64,000 bases of DNA from VAZQ01 sp963785745 (lineage in GTDB: Bacteria > Pseudomonadota > Alphaproteobacteria > Rhizobiales > Xanthobacteraceae), in NCBI GenBank assembly GCA_963785745.1, contig CAWAWR010000019.1, positions 293,687-357,686 on the forward strand. Direction: 5' to 3'. The position numbers and the translations under genes were made by a program. A model generated the notes under the pieces. The model was not told the origin of the DNA. It worked only from the letters and a program-made list of their open reading frames with translations, and did not search any database. Shown in pieces: positions 10,401 to 20,478 of this stretch (position 1 is the stretch's first letter; every line of letters begins with the position of its first letter).

Positions 10401-12078
10401 CTCCGCCGTCGAGCAGTCGAAATCGACGGCACAGGCGGCGGTGTCCGAGATGCTCGAAACGCACGGCATGCTGCGGTCCGATACCACCGCCCTGTTCGAG
10501 CGGCTGCGCGAGGCCAATATCCTCCTCCAGGAGGTGCTGAGCGGCGCGCACGAGAACATGAATGAGATCGAAAGCACGCTGGTGAGCCGCGTCGCCGAGT
10601 TCGTCACCGCCATGCACGAGGTGGCGCAGAAGACCGGCACGGCGAACACCCAGGTCGAGCAGCACATCAACGCGTTCCGCATGGTGACCGCGGAAACGCT
10701 CACGGACCTGTCGGCGCTCGCCACCCAGTTCGACTCCCACGGCCGCTCGCTGGCCGAGGCGGTCGCGCTGATCGACCGCAGCAACCGGCGCACCGAAGGC
10801 TCGCTCGACGAGCGCAAGGAATCGCTCGAGCTGCTGGTCGGCAATCTCGACCGCAAGGCCGAGGACGTCGAACTGCGCATCAACCGCTTCTCGGGCTCAC
10901 TCGACCAGTCGCTCAACCGCGTGGTCGCGTCGCTTGACGACAAGGCGCAGGATCTGCAGGCGCGGCTTACCCGCTTCTCCGAATTGCTCAACCAGTCGCT
11001 GGAGAGCGCCGGCGACCGCACCCGCGAGATCGCCCGCCTGGTCGCGGACTCGACCAACCAGGGCGCCCGCATGATCTCGGAGAATTTCGAGAAATCCGTT
11101 CCGCCAACGAGGAGGAATACCGCCGCACCGCCCAGTCGATGCGCGAGATCTACGACCAGACCACCGGCGAGGGCCAGCAGATGCTCGATCAGGCCGCGCA
11201 GCGCTTTGCCGAGGTGGTCGAAGGCCTCAGGCGGATGGCGACCGAGATGTCGCAAGAGCTCGACGCCACCCGCACCGAACTGCGCAAGGGCATCCTTGAG
11301 CTGCCGCAGGAAACCGCGGAAAGCGCCGCCCAGATGCGCCGCGTGATCGTCGACCAGATCGAAGCGCTGGCCGAGCTCAATCGCATCGTCGCCCGCCACG
11401 GCCGCAACCTCGATACGGTCGAGCCGGGTACGCGCCGCGCCGACACCCATGACGCCGCACCACCGCCCCGCCGCGAAGCGGCGCTGGCCAATGGCGGCGC
11501 CCCGCCTCCGCGCGCCCGCACCGAAAGCGCGCCGCCCAGCCCGCCCGTGGTTCCGCCGCGCCGTGCCGAGGCGCCCTCGCTCAGTCCGGCGCAGAGCGGC
11601 AGCTCCGGCAGCGGCCGTACCGGCTGGCTGTCGGACCTGCTCACGCGCGCCTCGCAGGAAGTGCCGGCGCGCGAACCGCCGCACGAGCCCGTTCCCGAAG
11701 CGCCCCGCGGCGGCGATGAGCGGCCGGCGCGCCATTCCATCGAGTCGCTCGAACTCGCTGGCGGTCGACATCGCCCGCATGATCGATCACGACGCCGCCG
11801 CCGAACTATGGGACCGCTACAAGCGCGGCGAGCGCAACGTGTTCACCCGCAAGCTCTACACCATGCAGGGACAGCGGGCGTTCGAGGAGATCCGGCGCAA
11901 GTATCGCGGCGACCGCGAGTTCATGCAGACGGTGGACCGCTACATCGCCGAATTCGAGCGGCTGCTCGACGAGGTGTCGCGCGACGACCGCGGCCAGGTG
12001 GTGGCGCGCACCTACCTCACCTCCGAGACCGGCAAGGTCTACACCATGCTGGCCCACGCGGCCGGCCGGTTCGACTAA
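7405..12078 (+). CDS. Giant membrane-anchored apolipoprotein-like coiled-coil protein (growth pole ring-like; two frameshifts)
   Basis: About 1,557 residues across three segments. An acidic N-terminal tail is followed by two membrane helices (about 104-128 and 140-163), then some 1,100 residues of amphipathic repeats of apolipoprotein type. Three ~36-residue repeats containing SIKTN or TIKTN then DAEKAI/EAERAI/EAERNL lie around residues 715-820. A Pro/Ala-rich linker follows, then a C-terminal domain from IARMIDHDAAAELWDRY to MLAHAAGRFD. This architecture matches the long kinesin-like proteins of Rhizobiales, including Agrobacterium GPR, which forms a ring at the growing pole. The frame shifts near 11096 and back near 11753, one base each. 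Assignment rests on architecture, not alignment. Confidence 0.7.
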
Positions 12079-12102
12079 GCCGAGACGCGATACGGCAACG
12101 AC

Positions 12103-12130
12103 AACGGGCGCGCTGCAAGGCGCGCCCGTT
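12103..12130 (+). terminator. Intrinsic terminator
   Basis: 11-bp perfect stem AACGGGCGCGC / GCGCGCCCGTT with a 6-base loop, followed by TTCG, 25 bases after the stop of the coiled-coil gene. Confidence 0.85.
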
Positions 12131-12211
12131 TCGATTCAAGGCACGCCCACTTCCAACGGGTTTCACGGGCGATGCCGGGACGGCCAATTCCGGCTACAGT
12201 CGCGCACCGCC

Positions 12212-13204
12212 ATGTCCCCTGCCCCGATCTCACTCACCACCCGCGCCGAACGCTGGCCGATCGCCGGCACGTTCACGATCAGCCGTGGCGCCAAGACCGA
12301 AGCGGCGGTCGTCGTTGCGGAATTGTCCGACGGCCACCATCGCGGGCGCGGCGAATGCGTGCCCTATGCCCGCTATGGCGAGACCGTCGAATCGGTCGTC
12401 GCCGCGATCGAGGCGTTGCGGCCGCAGATTGCCGCGGGACTCGACCGGATCGGCCTGCAACAGGCGATGGCCGCGGGCGCGGCGCGCAACGCGCTCGATT
12501 GCGCGTTCTGGGACCTCGAGGCCAAGCGCGCGGGCCGGCCGGCGTATGAACTTGCCGGCGTCGCCGAGCCGCATCCGCTCGTCACCGCCTACACGATCTC
12601 ACTCGCGGCGCCCGACGAGATGGCAGCGGCCGCGGCGAAGGCCGCCGACCGCACGTTGCTCAAGGTGAAGCTCGGCGGGCCGGGCGACGTGGAGCGCATC
12701 GCCGCCGTGCGGCGCGCCGCGCCGCAAGCCGAACTGATCGTGGACGCCAACGAAGCCTGGACGCAGCAGAACCTGACCGAGAACCTCGCCGCCTGCGCCG
12801 CGGCCGGGGTGACGCTGATCGAACAGCCGCTGCCGGACGGCCAGGACGACGTATTGTCCGCCTTCCGGCATCCGGTGCCGATCTGTGCCGACGAAAGCGT
12901 GCATGCGCGGGATTCGCTTGCGGCGCTTCGAAACAAATACGACGCGGTCAACATCAAGCTCGACAAGACCGGCGGCCTCACGGAAGCGTTAGCCACCACC
13001 GAGGAGGCGGCGCGGCTTGGGCTTTCGGTGATGGTCGGCTGCATGGTAGCGACGTCGCTGGCGATGGCACCGGCGATGCTGGTGGCGCAACGCGCCCGCG
13101 TCGTCGACCTCGACGGCGCGCTGCTGCTGGCGCGCGACCGGCTCTATCCGCTGCGCTACGAAGGCAGCCGCGTGCACCCGCCGTCGCGGGCGCTATGGGG
13201 CTGA
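12212..13204 (+). CDS. L-Ala-D/L-Glu (dipeptide) epimerase, enolase superfamily
   Basis: Cytosolic enzyme of the muconate-lactonizing subgroup, predicted to epimerise L-Ala-D-Glu-type dipeptides from murein turnover. 330 residues, uninterrupted. The KVK base motif is at residues 151-153, metal ligands are the Asp in VDANEAW (178), Glu in LIEQPLP and Asp in CADESVH, and the second base lysine is in NIKLDKTGG. The C-terminal MVGCM is typical of dipeptide epimerases. Specificity beyond the subgroup cannot be fixed without structural comparison. Confidence 0.85.
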   Translation: MSPAPISLTTRAERWPIAGTFTISRGAKTEAAVVVAELSDGHHRGRGECVPYARYGETVESVVAAIEALRPQIAAGLDRIGLQQAMAAGAARNALDCAFWDLEAKRAGRPAYELAGVAEPHPLVTAYTISLAAPDEMAAAAAKAADRTLLKVKLGGPGDVERIAAVRRAAPQAELIVDANEAWTQQNLTENLAACAAAGVTLIEQPLPDGQDDVLSAFRHPVPICADESVHARDSLAALRNKYDAVNIKLDKTGGLTEALATTEEAARLGLSVMVGCMVATSLAMAPAMLVAQRARVVDLDGALLLARDRLYPLRYEGSRVHPPSRALWG

Positions 13205-13283
13205 TTTGTCGCTACGCGGAGCTGCACCGTGGCGGTAGTCTCAAATCCAAACGGCCAGCAAGCGCCACATGAGGGGAAGCGCG

Positions 13284-14258
13284 ATGATCACGAAGCGATG
13301 GTTGCTGGCAGGCGTGGTGGCGGCGAGCGTTTGCACCTTCGCCGCACCCGCTCCGGCGCAAACCTATCCGGTAAAGCCGGTGCGCATCATCGTGCCGTTC
13401 GCGCCCGGCGGCGTCGACGTCACCGCGCGCCTCGTCGCCGATCGGCTGACCGCGGCGCTCGGGCAGCCGTTCATTGTCGAGAACCGGCCCGGCGCCGGCG
13501 GATCGGTCGGCGCCAAGATGGTCGCGGGCTCCGATCCCGACGGCCACACGCTGATGTTCAGCACGCCCGGCCCGGTCGTCGTCAGCCCGGTGATGAACCG
13601 GAACGCGGGCTACGACGCGGTCAGGAGCTTTGCACCGGTCGCGATCGTGTCGCAGAGCCCGCTGTTGCTGGTGGTCCACCCCTCGGTTCCGGCGAAGACG
13701 CTGAAGGAACTCGTGGCCTACGCCAAGGCCAACCCCGGCAAGGTCCACTTCCCCTCCCCGGGCTTCGGCACGCAGCCGCATTTGGTCGGCGAGATGTTCA
13801 AATCGATGACCGGCCTCGACATCGTGCATGTTCCCTATCGCGGTTCCGCGCCCGCGATCACCGATCTCCTGGCCGGACAGATGCAGATCTACTTCGACAA
13901 CTTCGCCAACGTTCTCCAGCACGTCGAGAGTGGAAGGCTGCGTGCCATCGCGGTCACCGGCGATGGCCGGAACGCGCAATTGCCGGACGTCGCGACCATG
14001 GAACAGAGCGGCTATGGCGGCATCGCCGCGACATATTGGAACGGCATGTTCGCGCCGGCAGGAACTCCGGCTGCGGTCGTCGCGCGACTGAACGCCACGG
14101 TTAATCAGGCGCTTGCCATCCCGGAGGTGCGTGCCGCGCTGCAGAAGCTCGGTTCCATTCCCAAGACGGGAACTCCGCAGGAATTCACCGCTTTCATCGC
14201 GGCCGAGGCCGAGCGCTGGGGCAAGGTGGTTCGAGACGCCAACATCAAGGTCGAATGA
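13284..14258 (+). CDS. Tripartite tricarboxylate transporter (Bug/TctC) substrate-binding protein
   Basis: Periplasmic binding protein of 324 residues. ATG at 13284 is preceded by GAGGGGAAG and starts a signal peptide ending APAPAQ. The family motifs KPVRIIVPFAPGG and VENRPGAGGSVGAK are present. No TctA or TctB membrane subunit lies nearby, so it is an orphan of the kind common in bradyrhizobia; the ligand is unknown, though most Bug proteins bind carboxylates. Confidence 0.9.
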   Translation: MITKRWLLAGVVAASVCTFAAPAPAQTYPVKPVRIIVPFAPGGVDVTARLVADRLTAALGQPFIVENRPGAGGSVGAKMVAGSDPDGHTLMFSTPGPVVVSPVMNRNAGYDAVRSFAPVAIVSQSPLLLVVHPSVPAKTLKELVAYAKANPGKVHFPSPGFGTQPHLVGEMFKSMTGLDIVHVPYRGSAPAITDLLAGQMQIYFDNFANVLQHVESGRLRAIAVTGDGRNAQLPDVATMEQSGYGGIAATYWNGMFAPAGTPAAVVARLNATVNQALAIPEVRAALQKLGSIPKTGTPQEFTAFIAAEAERWGKVVRDANIKVE

Positions 14259-14393
14259 GCGTGCCCCGGCTCAGGACCGTAGTCACCGTTACGCCAGATT
14301 TCACGCAAGTAAATTTAATGATTGAAACACTTTCGCGGGGACCTTCAAACCCTTTAGAAAGGTAGTCTGGGACGTGGCACGAGGGGAGAGCTC

Positions 14394-14825
14394 ATGCGAG
14401 TTGCTGCGGTCGTTTCTGGCGCCGTCTTGGCGGCGCTGGCGGTATCGTCTGCGTCCGCGGACGTGCGGATCACCGGCGACACCGGCGGTCAGATTGGTCC
14501 CTATCTCGAGAATCTCGTGGCGATCCGACAGTCCGGCCAGCGCGTCATCATTGACGGCCCTTGCCTCTCCGCCTGCACGATGGTGCTCGGCGTCATCCCA
14601 CGCGACCGCATCTGCGTGACGCGCCGAGCGCGGCTCGGCTTCCACGCCGCCTGGCATCACGGCGAGAACGGCCAGCCCGCGACCAACCGCGGCGGAACGC
14701 AATTGCTGATGGCCGTGTACCCGCAGAACGTGAAAAACTGGATCAACCGGCGCGGCGGCCTGACGCGCGAGATGAAGTATCTCACCGGCCGCGAGCTCGC
14801 CTCGATGTATCCGGCTTGCCGCTGA
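14394..14825 (+). CDS. Secreted hypothetical protein with ClpP-like core motif
   Basis: 143 residues with a clear signal peptide (cleavage near SASADVRI) and a GAGGGGAGAG ribosome site. The core VIIDGPCLSACTMVLGVI followed by RLGFHAAWH resembles the nucleophile region of ClpP/SppA-fold proteins, but I see no proven catalytic set. It abuts the convergent MFS gene, with one base between the stops. Confidence 0.65.
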   Translation: MRVAAVVSGAVLAALAVSSASADVRITGDTGGQIGPYLENLVAIRQSGQRVIIDGPCLSACTMVLGVIPRDRICVTRRARLGFHAAWHHGENGQPATNRGGTQLLMAVYPQNVKNWINRRGGLTREMKYLTGRELASMYPACR

Positions 14826-14826
14826 C

Positions 14827-16003
14827 TTAGCGAGACTCGTTCATCTGCATTCGGTGGGCCGCGAACGCCGCGACAAGGCCGGCGGCGGCGATCATCGCCA
14901 TTGCGCCATAGGCGGCGCCGCCGAAACGCGCATAGAGCAGCCCGGACAATCCAGTCGCGGCCGCAATGGCGACACCGGTTGAAACCGCAAGATAGCCCTG
15001 CGCGGTCGCCGCGAGCCCGGCCGGCGCGGCGCGCCCGATGAAGGCCAGCGTGCCAAGATGCGTGGCGCCGAATGACAGTCCGTGCAGGCATTGCAGCAGC
15101 GGCAGCAGCGCGCCCGGCGGGTCGAGCGCCATCGCGGTCCACCGCACCAGCGCGCCCACGCCTCCGATCAGGATCAGGACGCTCGGGCTGAAGGCCGCCG
15201 GCAGCCGCGCCGACAGCGCGAACAGCACGATCTCGGCGAGCACGCCGAGCGCCCACAGCACGCCGATGGTGCCGCCGCCGAATCCGGCCGCCTGCCAGTC
15301 GATGGTCGAGAAGCTGTAGTAGAGCGCGTGGCTGCCCTGGATCAGGCTCGCCGCCGCGGCCACCGCGACGAATCCGGGATCGCGCAGCAGCACGCGCGCC
15401 GGCGGCGTCGCGCCCGGGCTGCCTGAAGCCCGCGTACCGAGCGGCGGCAGCGCCCAGGCCGCAGCCAGCACGATCGTCACCGCGCCGACGATCAGCCAGA
15501 TCAGGTCGCGGGCGGCGATGATGTCGAGAAGATAGCCGGCGGCGAGATTCGCCACGATGAACGCCGCCGAGCCCCACAGCCGGACCGGCCCATAGGCCCG
15601 CCGGTGCGGCGCGAGGCCGCGCAGCGCGTAGACGTCGGACAGAACGAACAGCAGCATGAAGGCGGTCGCCGCGAGCGCATAGAGCACGGCGATCGCAAGC
15701 GGGCTCGCCGTCACTCCGAGCATCGCGAAGCCCGACAAGCGCGACCAGCGTAGCGGCCATGATGACGGTGCGGAGTGCGTCGCGGCGGTCGGCGGCGCGC
15801 GTCGCCAGGGGAATCGCAAACAGGCGCAGAATCATCGGCATGGCCAGCACGACGCCGATGGTCTGGGGATCGAGACCCTTGGCCGCCAGCCACACCGGCA
15901 GGAACGGCATGTGCACGCCGAGTGCGATAAACACGCTGGCGTAGAACAGCGCCATTCGCCGCACGAAATGGCTCCCTGCAAGCTCCTGGGGATTACTCGG
16001 CAT
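14827..16003 (-). CDS. MFS transporter, HCA/phenylpropionate or nucleoside-symporter-like (one frameshift)
   Basis: Inner-membrane secondary transporter of about 391 residues with roughly twelve hydrophobic helices. It begins MPSNPQELAGSHFVRRM at 16003; an ATG at 16039 is also possible. The opening FYASVFIALGVHMPFLPVWL is typical of the MFS_1-like (HcaT/LacY-like) group. The frame shifts once near 15745, after VIMAATLVALVG, and resumes in the helix LSGFAMLGV. The second half contains GLSFGATHLGTLAFIG. The substrate is unknown. Confidence 0.75.
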
Positions 16004-16227
16004 CGGATCGATTGCACCTAACCAGCGATCATGCTGCAAATGATGGCGTCCAATCAGTGGTACCGGGACTTTGGTCCGGCCGCGTCTCTGTGTGCCCGTA
16101 AAATCGCGCCTTTGTACCGCGCTGGTAACGAGCGACTATCAAGGCTGTGCCCGTCTGATTCGCAGGTGATAATCAGGGTAATGCCCGCTGAGCCCCTCGC
16201 GTTATCCACAGTCCCGCCGACCCGTCG

Positions 16228-18290
16228 GTGGACACCGACTATGACGCCATCTGCGCCGCGGTGACGGCGACGGCGCGCGGGCGCTGGTTCCTGGACGAAT
16301 TCGCCCGCCGGAACCGCAACACCGACACCTTGCAGGTGCTGGACGCGATCGCGCGCATGGAAACCGCGGTCGTGAGCGAGCGCGCGAAGCAGGCCGATAA
16401 ACAAGCGAACCAGGAAGTCCGTATCGAGCTGCTCGAAATGGGCGCGGGCGATCGCGCGGGCGCGCGCGGACGTGGCCGAGAGCCGGCCCGAATTGCAGGA
16501 CCTCGCCGCCGAGCCGGGCGGCACGACGGCCGCGCCGGACATCACGGGCGCCGCCGAGCGGCTGCGGCAGATCGCCTGGACGATGCGCGCCTGCGGCGTA
16601 GAGATCGCCACGTCGGACCAGATCGGGCAGATCGCCGATGCGATCCTGTCGGCCGACGCGCTGCGCAATCTTGGCGACCAGCGGGCGCACAGGCTGACCG
16701 AGGCGCTGCACCATCTTGAGCATCGGATCGACCGGATGCTCGACGGACACCTGTCGGCAGCGATCGCGGACGCGGAAAAGCTCGTGGCAGAAACGCCGCG
16801 AGCTACGGGGGCCGATCGCGAAGCGGCGCCGGAGACCACGGCGGCAGCGATCGGTGCGGCGATGTTCGCGGCTGCGGCGGCGATCGAGGCCGAAACCGAG
16901 CCGGCGCACTCGCCGGCCAACGACGACACTCCGCCGGCGGCGGTGTGGGAAGAAGCCACGGCCGCGCCCTCGCTCGGGTTGGAGGAAGAGGCAGAGATTT
17001 CCGCGCCGGAGGAGGCCCCACAGACCCCTCTGCCGGAGCAAGCCCTGCAGATCGCCGTACCGGAGCAAGCAGCACAGGCCGAGGCCCTGGAAGAAACGGT
17101 ACCCGCCGCCGTGGCGGACGTGACCGAATATCCGATGGACGACGACGACGATGTGGTGCTGACGGTCGCCGACAGCGTCATCGAGGTCGAGCAGCCGCCC
17201 CTGCCCTCGATTGAATTGGAACCGGCGTTCTTCATTCCATCGGCGCGCGAGCCGACGCCGCTGCCTTCCATGGAAATGGAGCCGGCGTCTTTCGTTGCGT
17301 CGGCCCCTGAGCCGGCAGCGTCGGCCGAAAGCACGGCGGCGGAGCCGGCATCGAAAGCCGATGTGCCGGTGATTTAGGCCGAGCGCGTCGGGTTGGAGGT
17401 TGAACCGCTGACCGTCGCGGCGCCGGACGCCGAGACCGAAGCCCCATTTGCGGGGCTCGAACTTGAGCCGCTTGTCGTCGCGCCTGCGATTGCCGCCGAA
17501 CCGCAGGCAGCGGCCGAGGCCGAGCAAGCGCCTTCGGCCGCGGTAGCGCAGGAGCAAGAACCCGACGAGCCGTTCCCGGCGAGAGCATTCACCATCGATG
17601 ATGTCCTGAGCCGGCTGCACTTGGACGTGCAAGCGGCAGAATCACCAGCTGCCGAGCCGGCGCCCGAAGTGGATTTCGGCGCGGACGCCAACCTCGCGCT
17701 GACGCACACGACCGTTGCCACGGCGGCCGCTTTGCCGGACCCACCGGAAACGGTCGACGCGATTGAGCCCATTGCTGCGCCCACCGCGATCGCCGAACCG
17801 CGCACGGCGCCGCCGCCTGCCGCCATAGCGGCCGATCCGATTGCGATGCAGGTCGACTACGATCTCGCCGACCTGACCGACATCATGCCGGAGACTTCAC
17901 GCGGCGGTAGCACGCGTGCCGCCGCCTCCTCCGCCGCCGCCGTCCATTCCCGCGAACGCCATGAGCGAGGACGATCCGGCGGATTTCCTGCTGGAGGCAT
18001 TGCCGCTCACCAAGCCGCCGGGCAACGTACAGCGAGAAAACGCGCCGGCGCCGACAGTTAGCCCACAGCCTTCCAGCGCCCTGTTCGCCAATACACTGGC
18101 TGCGATCGAGACGGAATTGCGCGCGGGCGCCACACCAGCGGCTGCGCGCGCGGACGTTCCGGCGCCGCCGAAGGCCGGCGGTTCGCCTGCGCCCGCCGCC
18201 GCCGTCACGCCAACGCCGTCGGTCACCGACGGCCGGCTCGCCGCGCTCATGGCGCTGAGCGAGGAAGAGCGTATCGCGCTGTTTTCGTGA
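16228..18290 (+). pseudogene. Conserved alphaproteobacterial protein with acidic proline-rich tail (frameshifts and in-frame amber codon)
   Basis: The N-terminus TDYDAICAAVTATARGRWFL is conserved in related bacteria. It is followed by helical segments (RLRQIAWTMRACG, RLTEALHHLEHRIDRML) and a roughly 400-residue acidic Ala/Pro/Glu tail. The tail repeats an L-E-x-E-P unit (IELEPAFF, MEMEPASF, LEVEPLTV, LELEPLVV). An in-frame TAG at 17375-17377 falls between two of these units, so the same frame is coding on both sides. One-base shifts occur near 16465 and 17910; the last segment ends MALSEEERIALFS. The true start may be an ATG at 16180 in another frame. Function unknown; the helical head loosely recalls chemotaxis proteins, but I do not claim it. 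Confidence 0.6.
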
Positions 18291-18312
18291 TGCGATCGGC
18301 TGGGTCGTAAAG

Positions 18313-19308
18313 TCAGGCGACCAGCCGGTGGAATAGCTCGGCGTCGACATTGCCGCCGGACAGCACGCCCACCACGACCTTGCCCTTCACGTCGAGCTTG
18401 CCGGCGAGCAGCGCCGCGAGACCGATTGCGCCACCAGGTTCAACAACGAGCTTGAGCTCGCGGAACGCGAAGGCGACGGCGCGCCCGACCTCCGCGTCGC
18501 TGGCGGAAATCCCCGCGCCCACCAATCTGCGGTTGATCTCGAAAGTGATGGCGCCCGGCGTGTTGGTCATCAGCGCGTCGCAGATCGTGCCGCTCATGCG
18601 CGCATTGACCTCGCGCTTGCCGCTTTTGAACGAGCGCGCGGTGTCGTCGAAACCTTCCGGCTCGGCCGAATAGAATTTTGCGTCCGGCACCTTCGCCTTG
18701 ATCGCCAGCGCGATGCCGGCGATCAGGCCGCCGCCGGAAGCGCCGACCACCACCACGTCGGGCTTGAGCCCGAGCGCGGCGAGATCCTCGACGATCTCGC
18801 GGCCGGTGGTGCCCTGCCCGGCGATCACCATCGGATCGTCGAACGGCGGCACCAGCACCGCACCACGCTTGTCGGCGATGTCGCGCGCGATCGCGGCGCG
18901 GTCCTCGCGGTCGCGGTCGTAGAGCACGACCTCGGCGCCGAGCGCGGCGGTGCGCTCGCGTTTCGGCCGCGGCGCGTCGGACGGCATCACGATCACCGCC
19001 GGCATGCCGAGGAGTTGCGCCGCCGCGGCTACGCCCTGCGCGTGGTTGCCGGAGGAATAGGCCACCACGCCGCCGGCGCGCCGGTCCTGCGGGATCGACG
19101 ACAGCTTGTTATAGGCGCCGCGGAACTTGAATGAGCCGGTGCGCTGGAGCGTCTCTGCCTTCAGGAATACGCGCGCCCCGACCGCGGCATCGAGCACCGG
19201 CGAGGCGATCAGCGGCGTGCGCAGTGCCACGCCTGCGAGCCGGCCGGCCGCGGCGTCGACATCGGCGGCAGTGGGCAGCGTGGCTTGCGGTTGCGGCGTA
19301 TCGGCCAT
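18313..19308 (-). CDS. Threonine/serine dehydratase (PLP, fold type II)
   Basis: Predicted threonine ammonia-lyase making 2-oxobutanoate and ammonia. 331 residues without the C-terminal ACT domain, so it matches the short catabolic form rather than biosynthetic IlvA. PLP lysine is K61 in GSFKFRGAYNK; SSGNHAQG binds substrate and GASGGGLIAG is the phosphate loop. Start ATG at 19308 (MADTPQPQ) is preferred over 19344. It converges with the acidic-tail gene, 22 bases apart. Confidence 0.85.
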   Translation of the reverse strand: MADTPQPQATLPTAADVDAAAGRLAGVALRTPLIASPVLDAAVGARVFLKAETLQRTGSFKFRGAYNKLSSIPQDRRAGGVVAYSSGNHAQGVAAAAQLLGMPAVIVMPSDAPRPKRERTAALGAEVVLYDRDREDRAAIARDIADKRGAVLVPPFDDPMVIAGQGTTGREIVEDLAALGLKPDVVVVGASGGGLIAGIALAIKAKVPDAKFYSAEPEGFDDTARSFKSGKREVNARMSGTICDALMTNTPGAITFEINRRLVGAGISASDAEVGRAVAFAFRELKLVVEPGGAIGLAALLAGKLDVKGKVVVGVLSGGNVDAELFHRLVA

Positions 19309-19385
19309 GGCGGAACGGTAGCGCCGCAAAGCGGGCCGGAGCAAGGCCGGAGCGGCCAGCCACCTCCATAAGCCTCCACAAGGAA

Positions 19386-19411
19386 AAGCCCCGGGCTCGC
19401 GCCCGGGGCTT
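19386..19411 (-). terminator. Intrinsic terminator of the Omp25 gene
   Basis: 11-bp stem AAGCCCCGGGC / GCCCGGGGCTT with loop TCGC. Read on the minus strand it is followed by a T-rich run and lies 29 bases after the porin stop. Confidence 0.85.
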
Positions 19412-19439
19412 CGTTGTTCAGGCCGACCGTATCGAACGA

Positions 19440-20162
19440 TCAGTAGCGCGCCACAACCGGACCACCGCCGAAGCGGTAGTTCAGCCGCACCGTGGCGAGG
19501 TGGACCTGCTGATCGACGCTGTCGGTGAAGTTACCGGCGGTGCCCGTGAAGTTGATGTTCTTGTCGCCGAAGTCGATGTAGTTGTACTGCGCGGCGATCG
19601 ACCAGTTCGGAGCCAGGCCGAACTCGATGCCGGCGCCGACGGTCCAGCCGGTCCGGCTCTTGTCCGAAGTGGACGTGCCGACGCCGGGAGCCACGTACTC
19701 GAACTTCTCGTTCGCCCACGCGCCACCGCCGAGGACGTAGATCAGCATGCGGTCGAAGGTCATACCGACCCGGCCCGTCAGCATCAGGATCGAGTTGATC
19801 TCCGAATTATAGGTGTCGGTGGGAATCAGGAGCGAAGTATGGCTGCCGCTGATATCGGCCCAGCTGCCGGAAAATTCGACGCCGAAGACGAACTGGCCAG
19901 CCTGGTAGTTGAAGCCGATCTGACCACCGGCGGCGAAGCCGTCGCCATCATGGCAGCCATCGCTGGCCCCGATGAACGTGAAGCACTTCTCGCTCCAGCC
20001 ACCGCCACCATGCGCACCGATGTAGAAGCCAGACCAGTTGTAGGCATACACGACCGGCTCCGGTGCCTTGACCGGCACGCCGCGACGCGCAGGCAAGTCG
20101 GCTGCCAGTGCAGAACCGCTAAGTGCCGCGAGCGCGACGCCGGTCAGCAGAAACTTTTTCAT
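19440..20162 (-). CDS. Omp25/Omp31-like outer membrane beta-barrel protein
   Basis: 240 residues: signal peptide MKKFLLTGVALAALSGSALA, then the Rhizobiales porin-like motif YNWSGFYIGAHGGGGW. Alternating strands end in LATVRLNYRFGG, the usual barrel C-terminus, with only ARY after it. Glycine-rich turns such as GFAAGGQIGFNYQ are typical. Start ATG at 20162; upstream open sequence is not part of the family. Probably a structural outer membrane protein rather than a general porin. Confidence 0.9.
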   Translation of the reverse strand: MKKFLLTGVALAALSGSALAADLPARRGVPVKAPEPVVYAYNWSGFYIGAHGGGGWSEKCFTFIGASDGCHDGDGFAAGGQIGFNYQAGQFVFGVEFSGSWADISGSHTSLLIPTDTYNSEINSILMLTGRVGMTFDRMLIYVLGGGAWANEKFEYVAPGVGTSTSDKSRTGWTVGAGIEFGLAPNWSIAAQYNYIDFGDKNINFTGTAGNFTDSVDQQVHLATVRLNYRFGGGPVVARY

Positions 20163-20478
20163 CGGGACATCCCCCTGTTGGTTAAGAACGAGAACGGGCC
20201 GTATAGCGCCCTTGAGTGGTTTTGGCTGTAACAAATCGGCAACGCTCGCATCAAAAGCGCAAGTTCCAAGCCCATGATTTTGCTTGATAATCGACTTCTA
20301 AACGCCATGGGTATGAAACTACCGCAGGGACACTTCGTTGCCGCAAAGTGGCCCGCCCGAAGCCACACTGCAGCAGCTTAACGGGGCAATCCGTGAAACG
20401 TTCCCGCGATAGCGATGAGTTATGTGTGGAAAGTCAGGGTCACGTGTGGAACTTTGGTTCCACGGCCTGTGGAAACGA
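20163..20478. other. Intergenic region with hairpin
   Basis: Leader and promoter area of the outer membrane protein and 3' flank of thiD. It contains a perfect hairpin GTGGAAC-TTTG-GTTCCAC at 20446-20463 and two further TGTGGAA copies nearby (about 20424 and 20467). There is no T-tract, so a terminator call is weak. Confidence 0.45.

Noticed and set aside
7510..10740. 1,076-codon open reading frame on the minus strand
   Set aside because: Antisense shadow of the giant coiled-coil gene; high GC removes stops. Composition is Arg/Gly/His/Leu-rich with no family motif, while the plus strand has clear amphipathic repeats.
9117..11780. Long minus-strand reading (887 codons)
   Set aside because: Another shadow of the same gene, Ser/Arg-rich with no recognisable domain.
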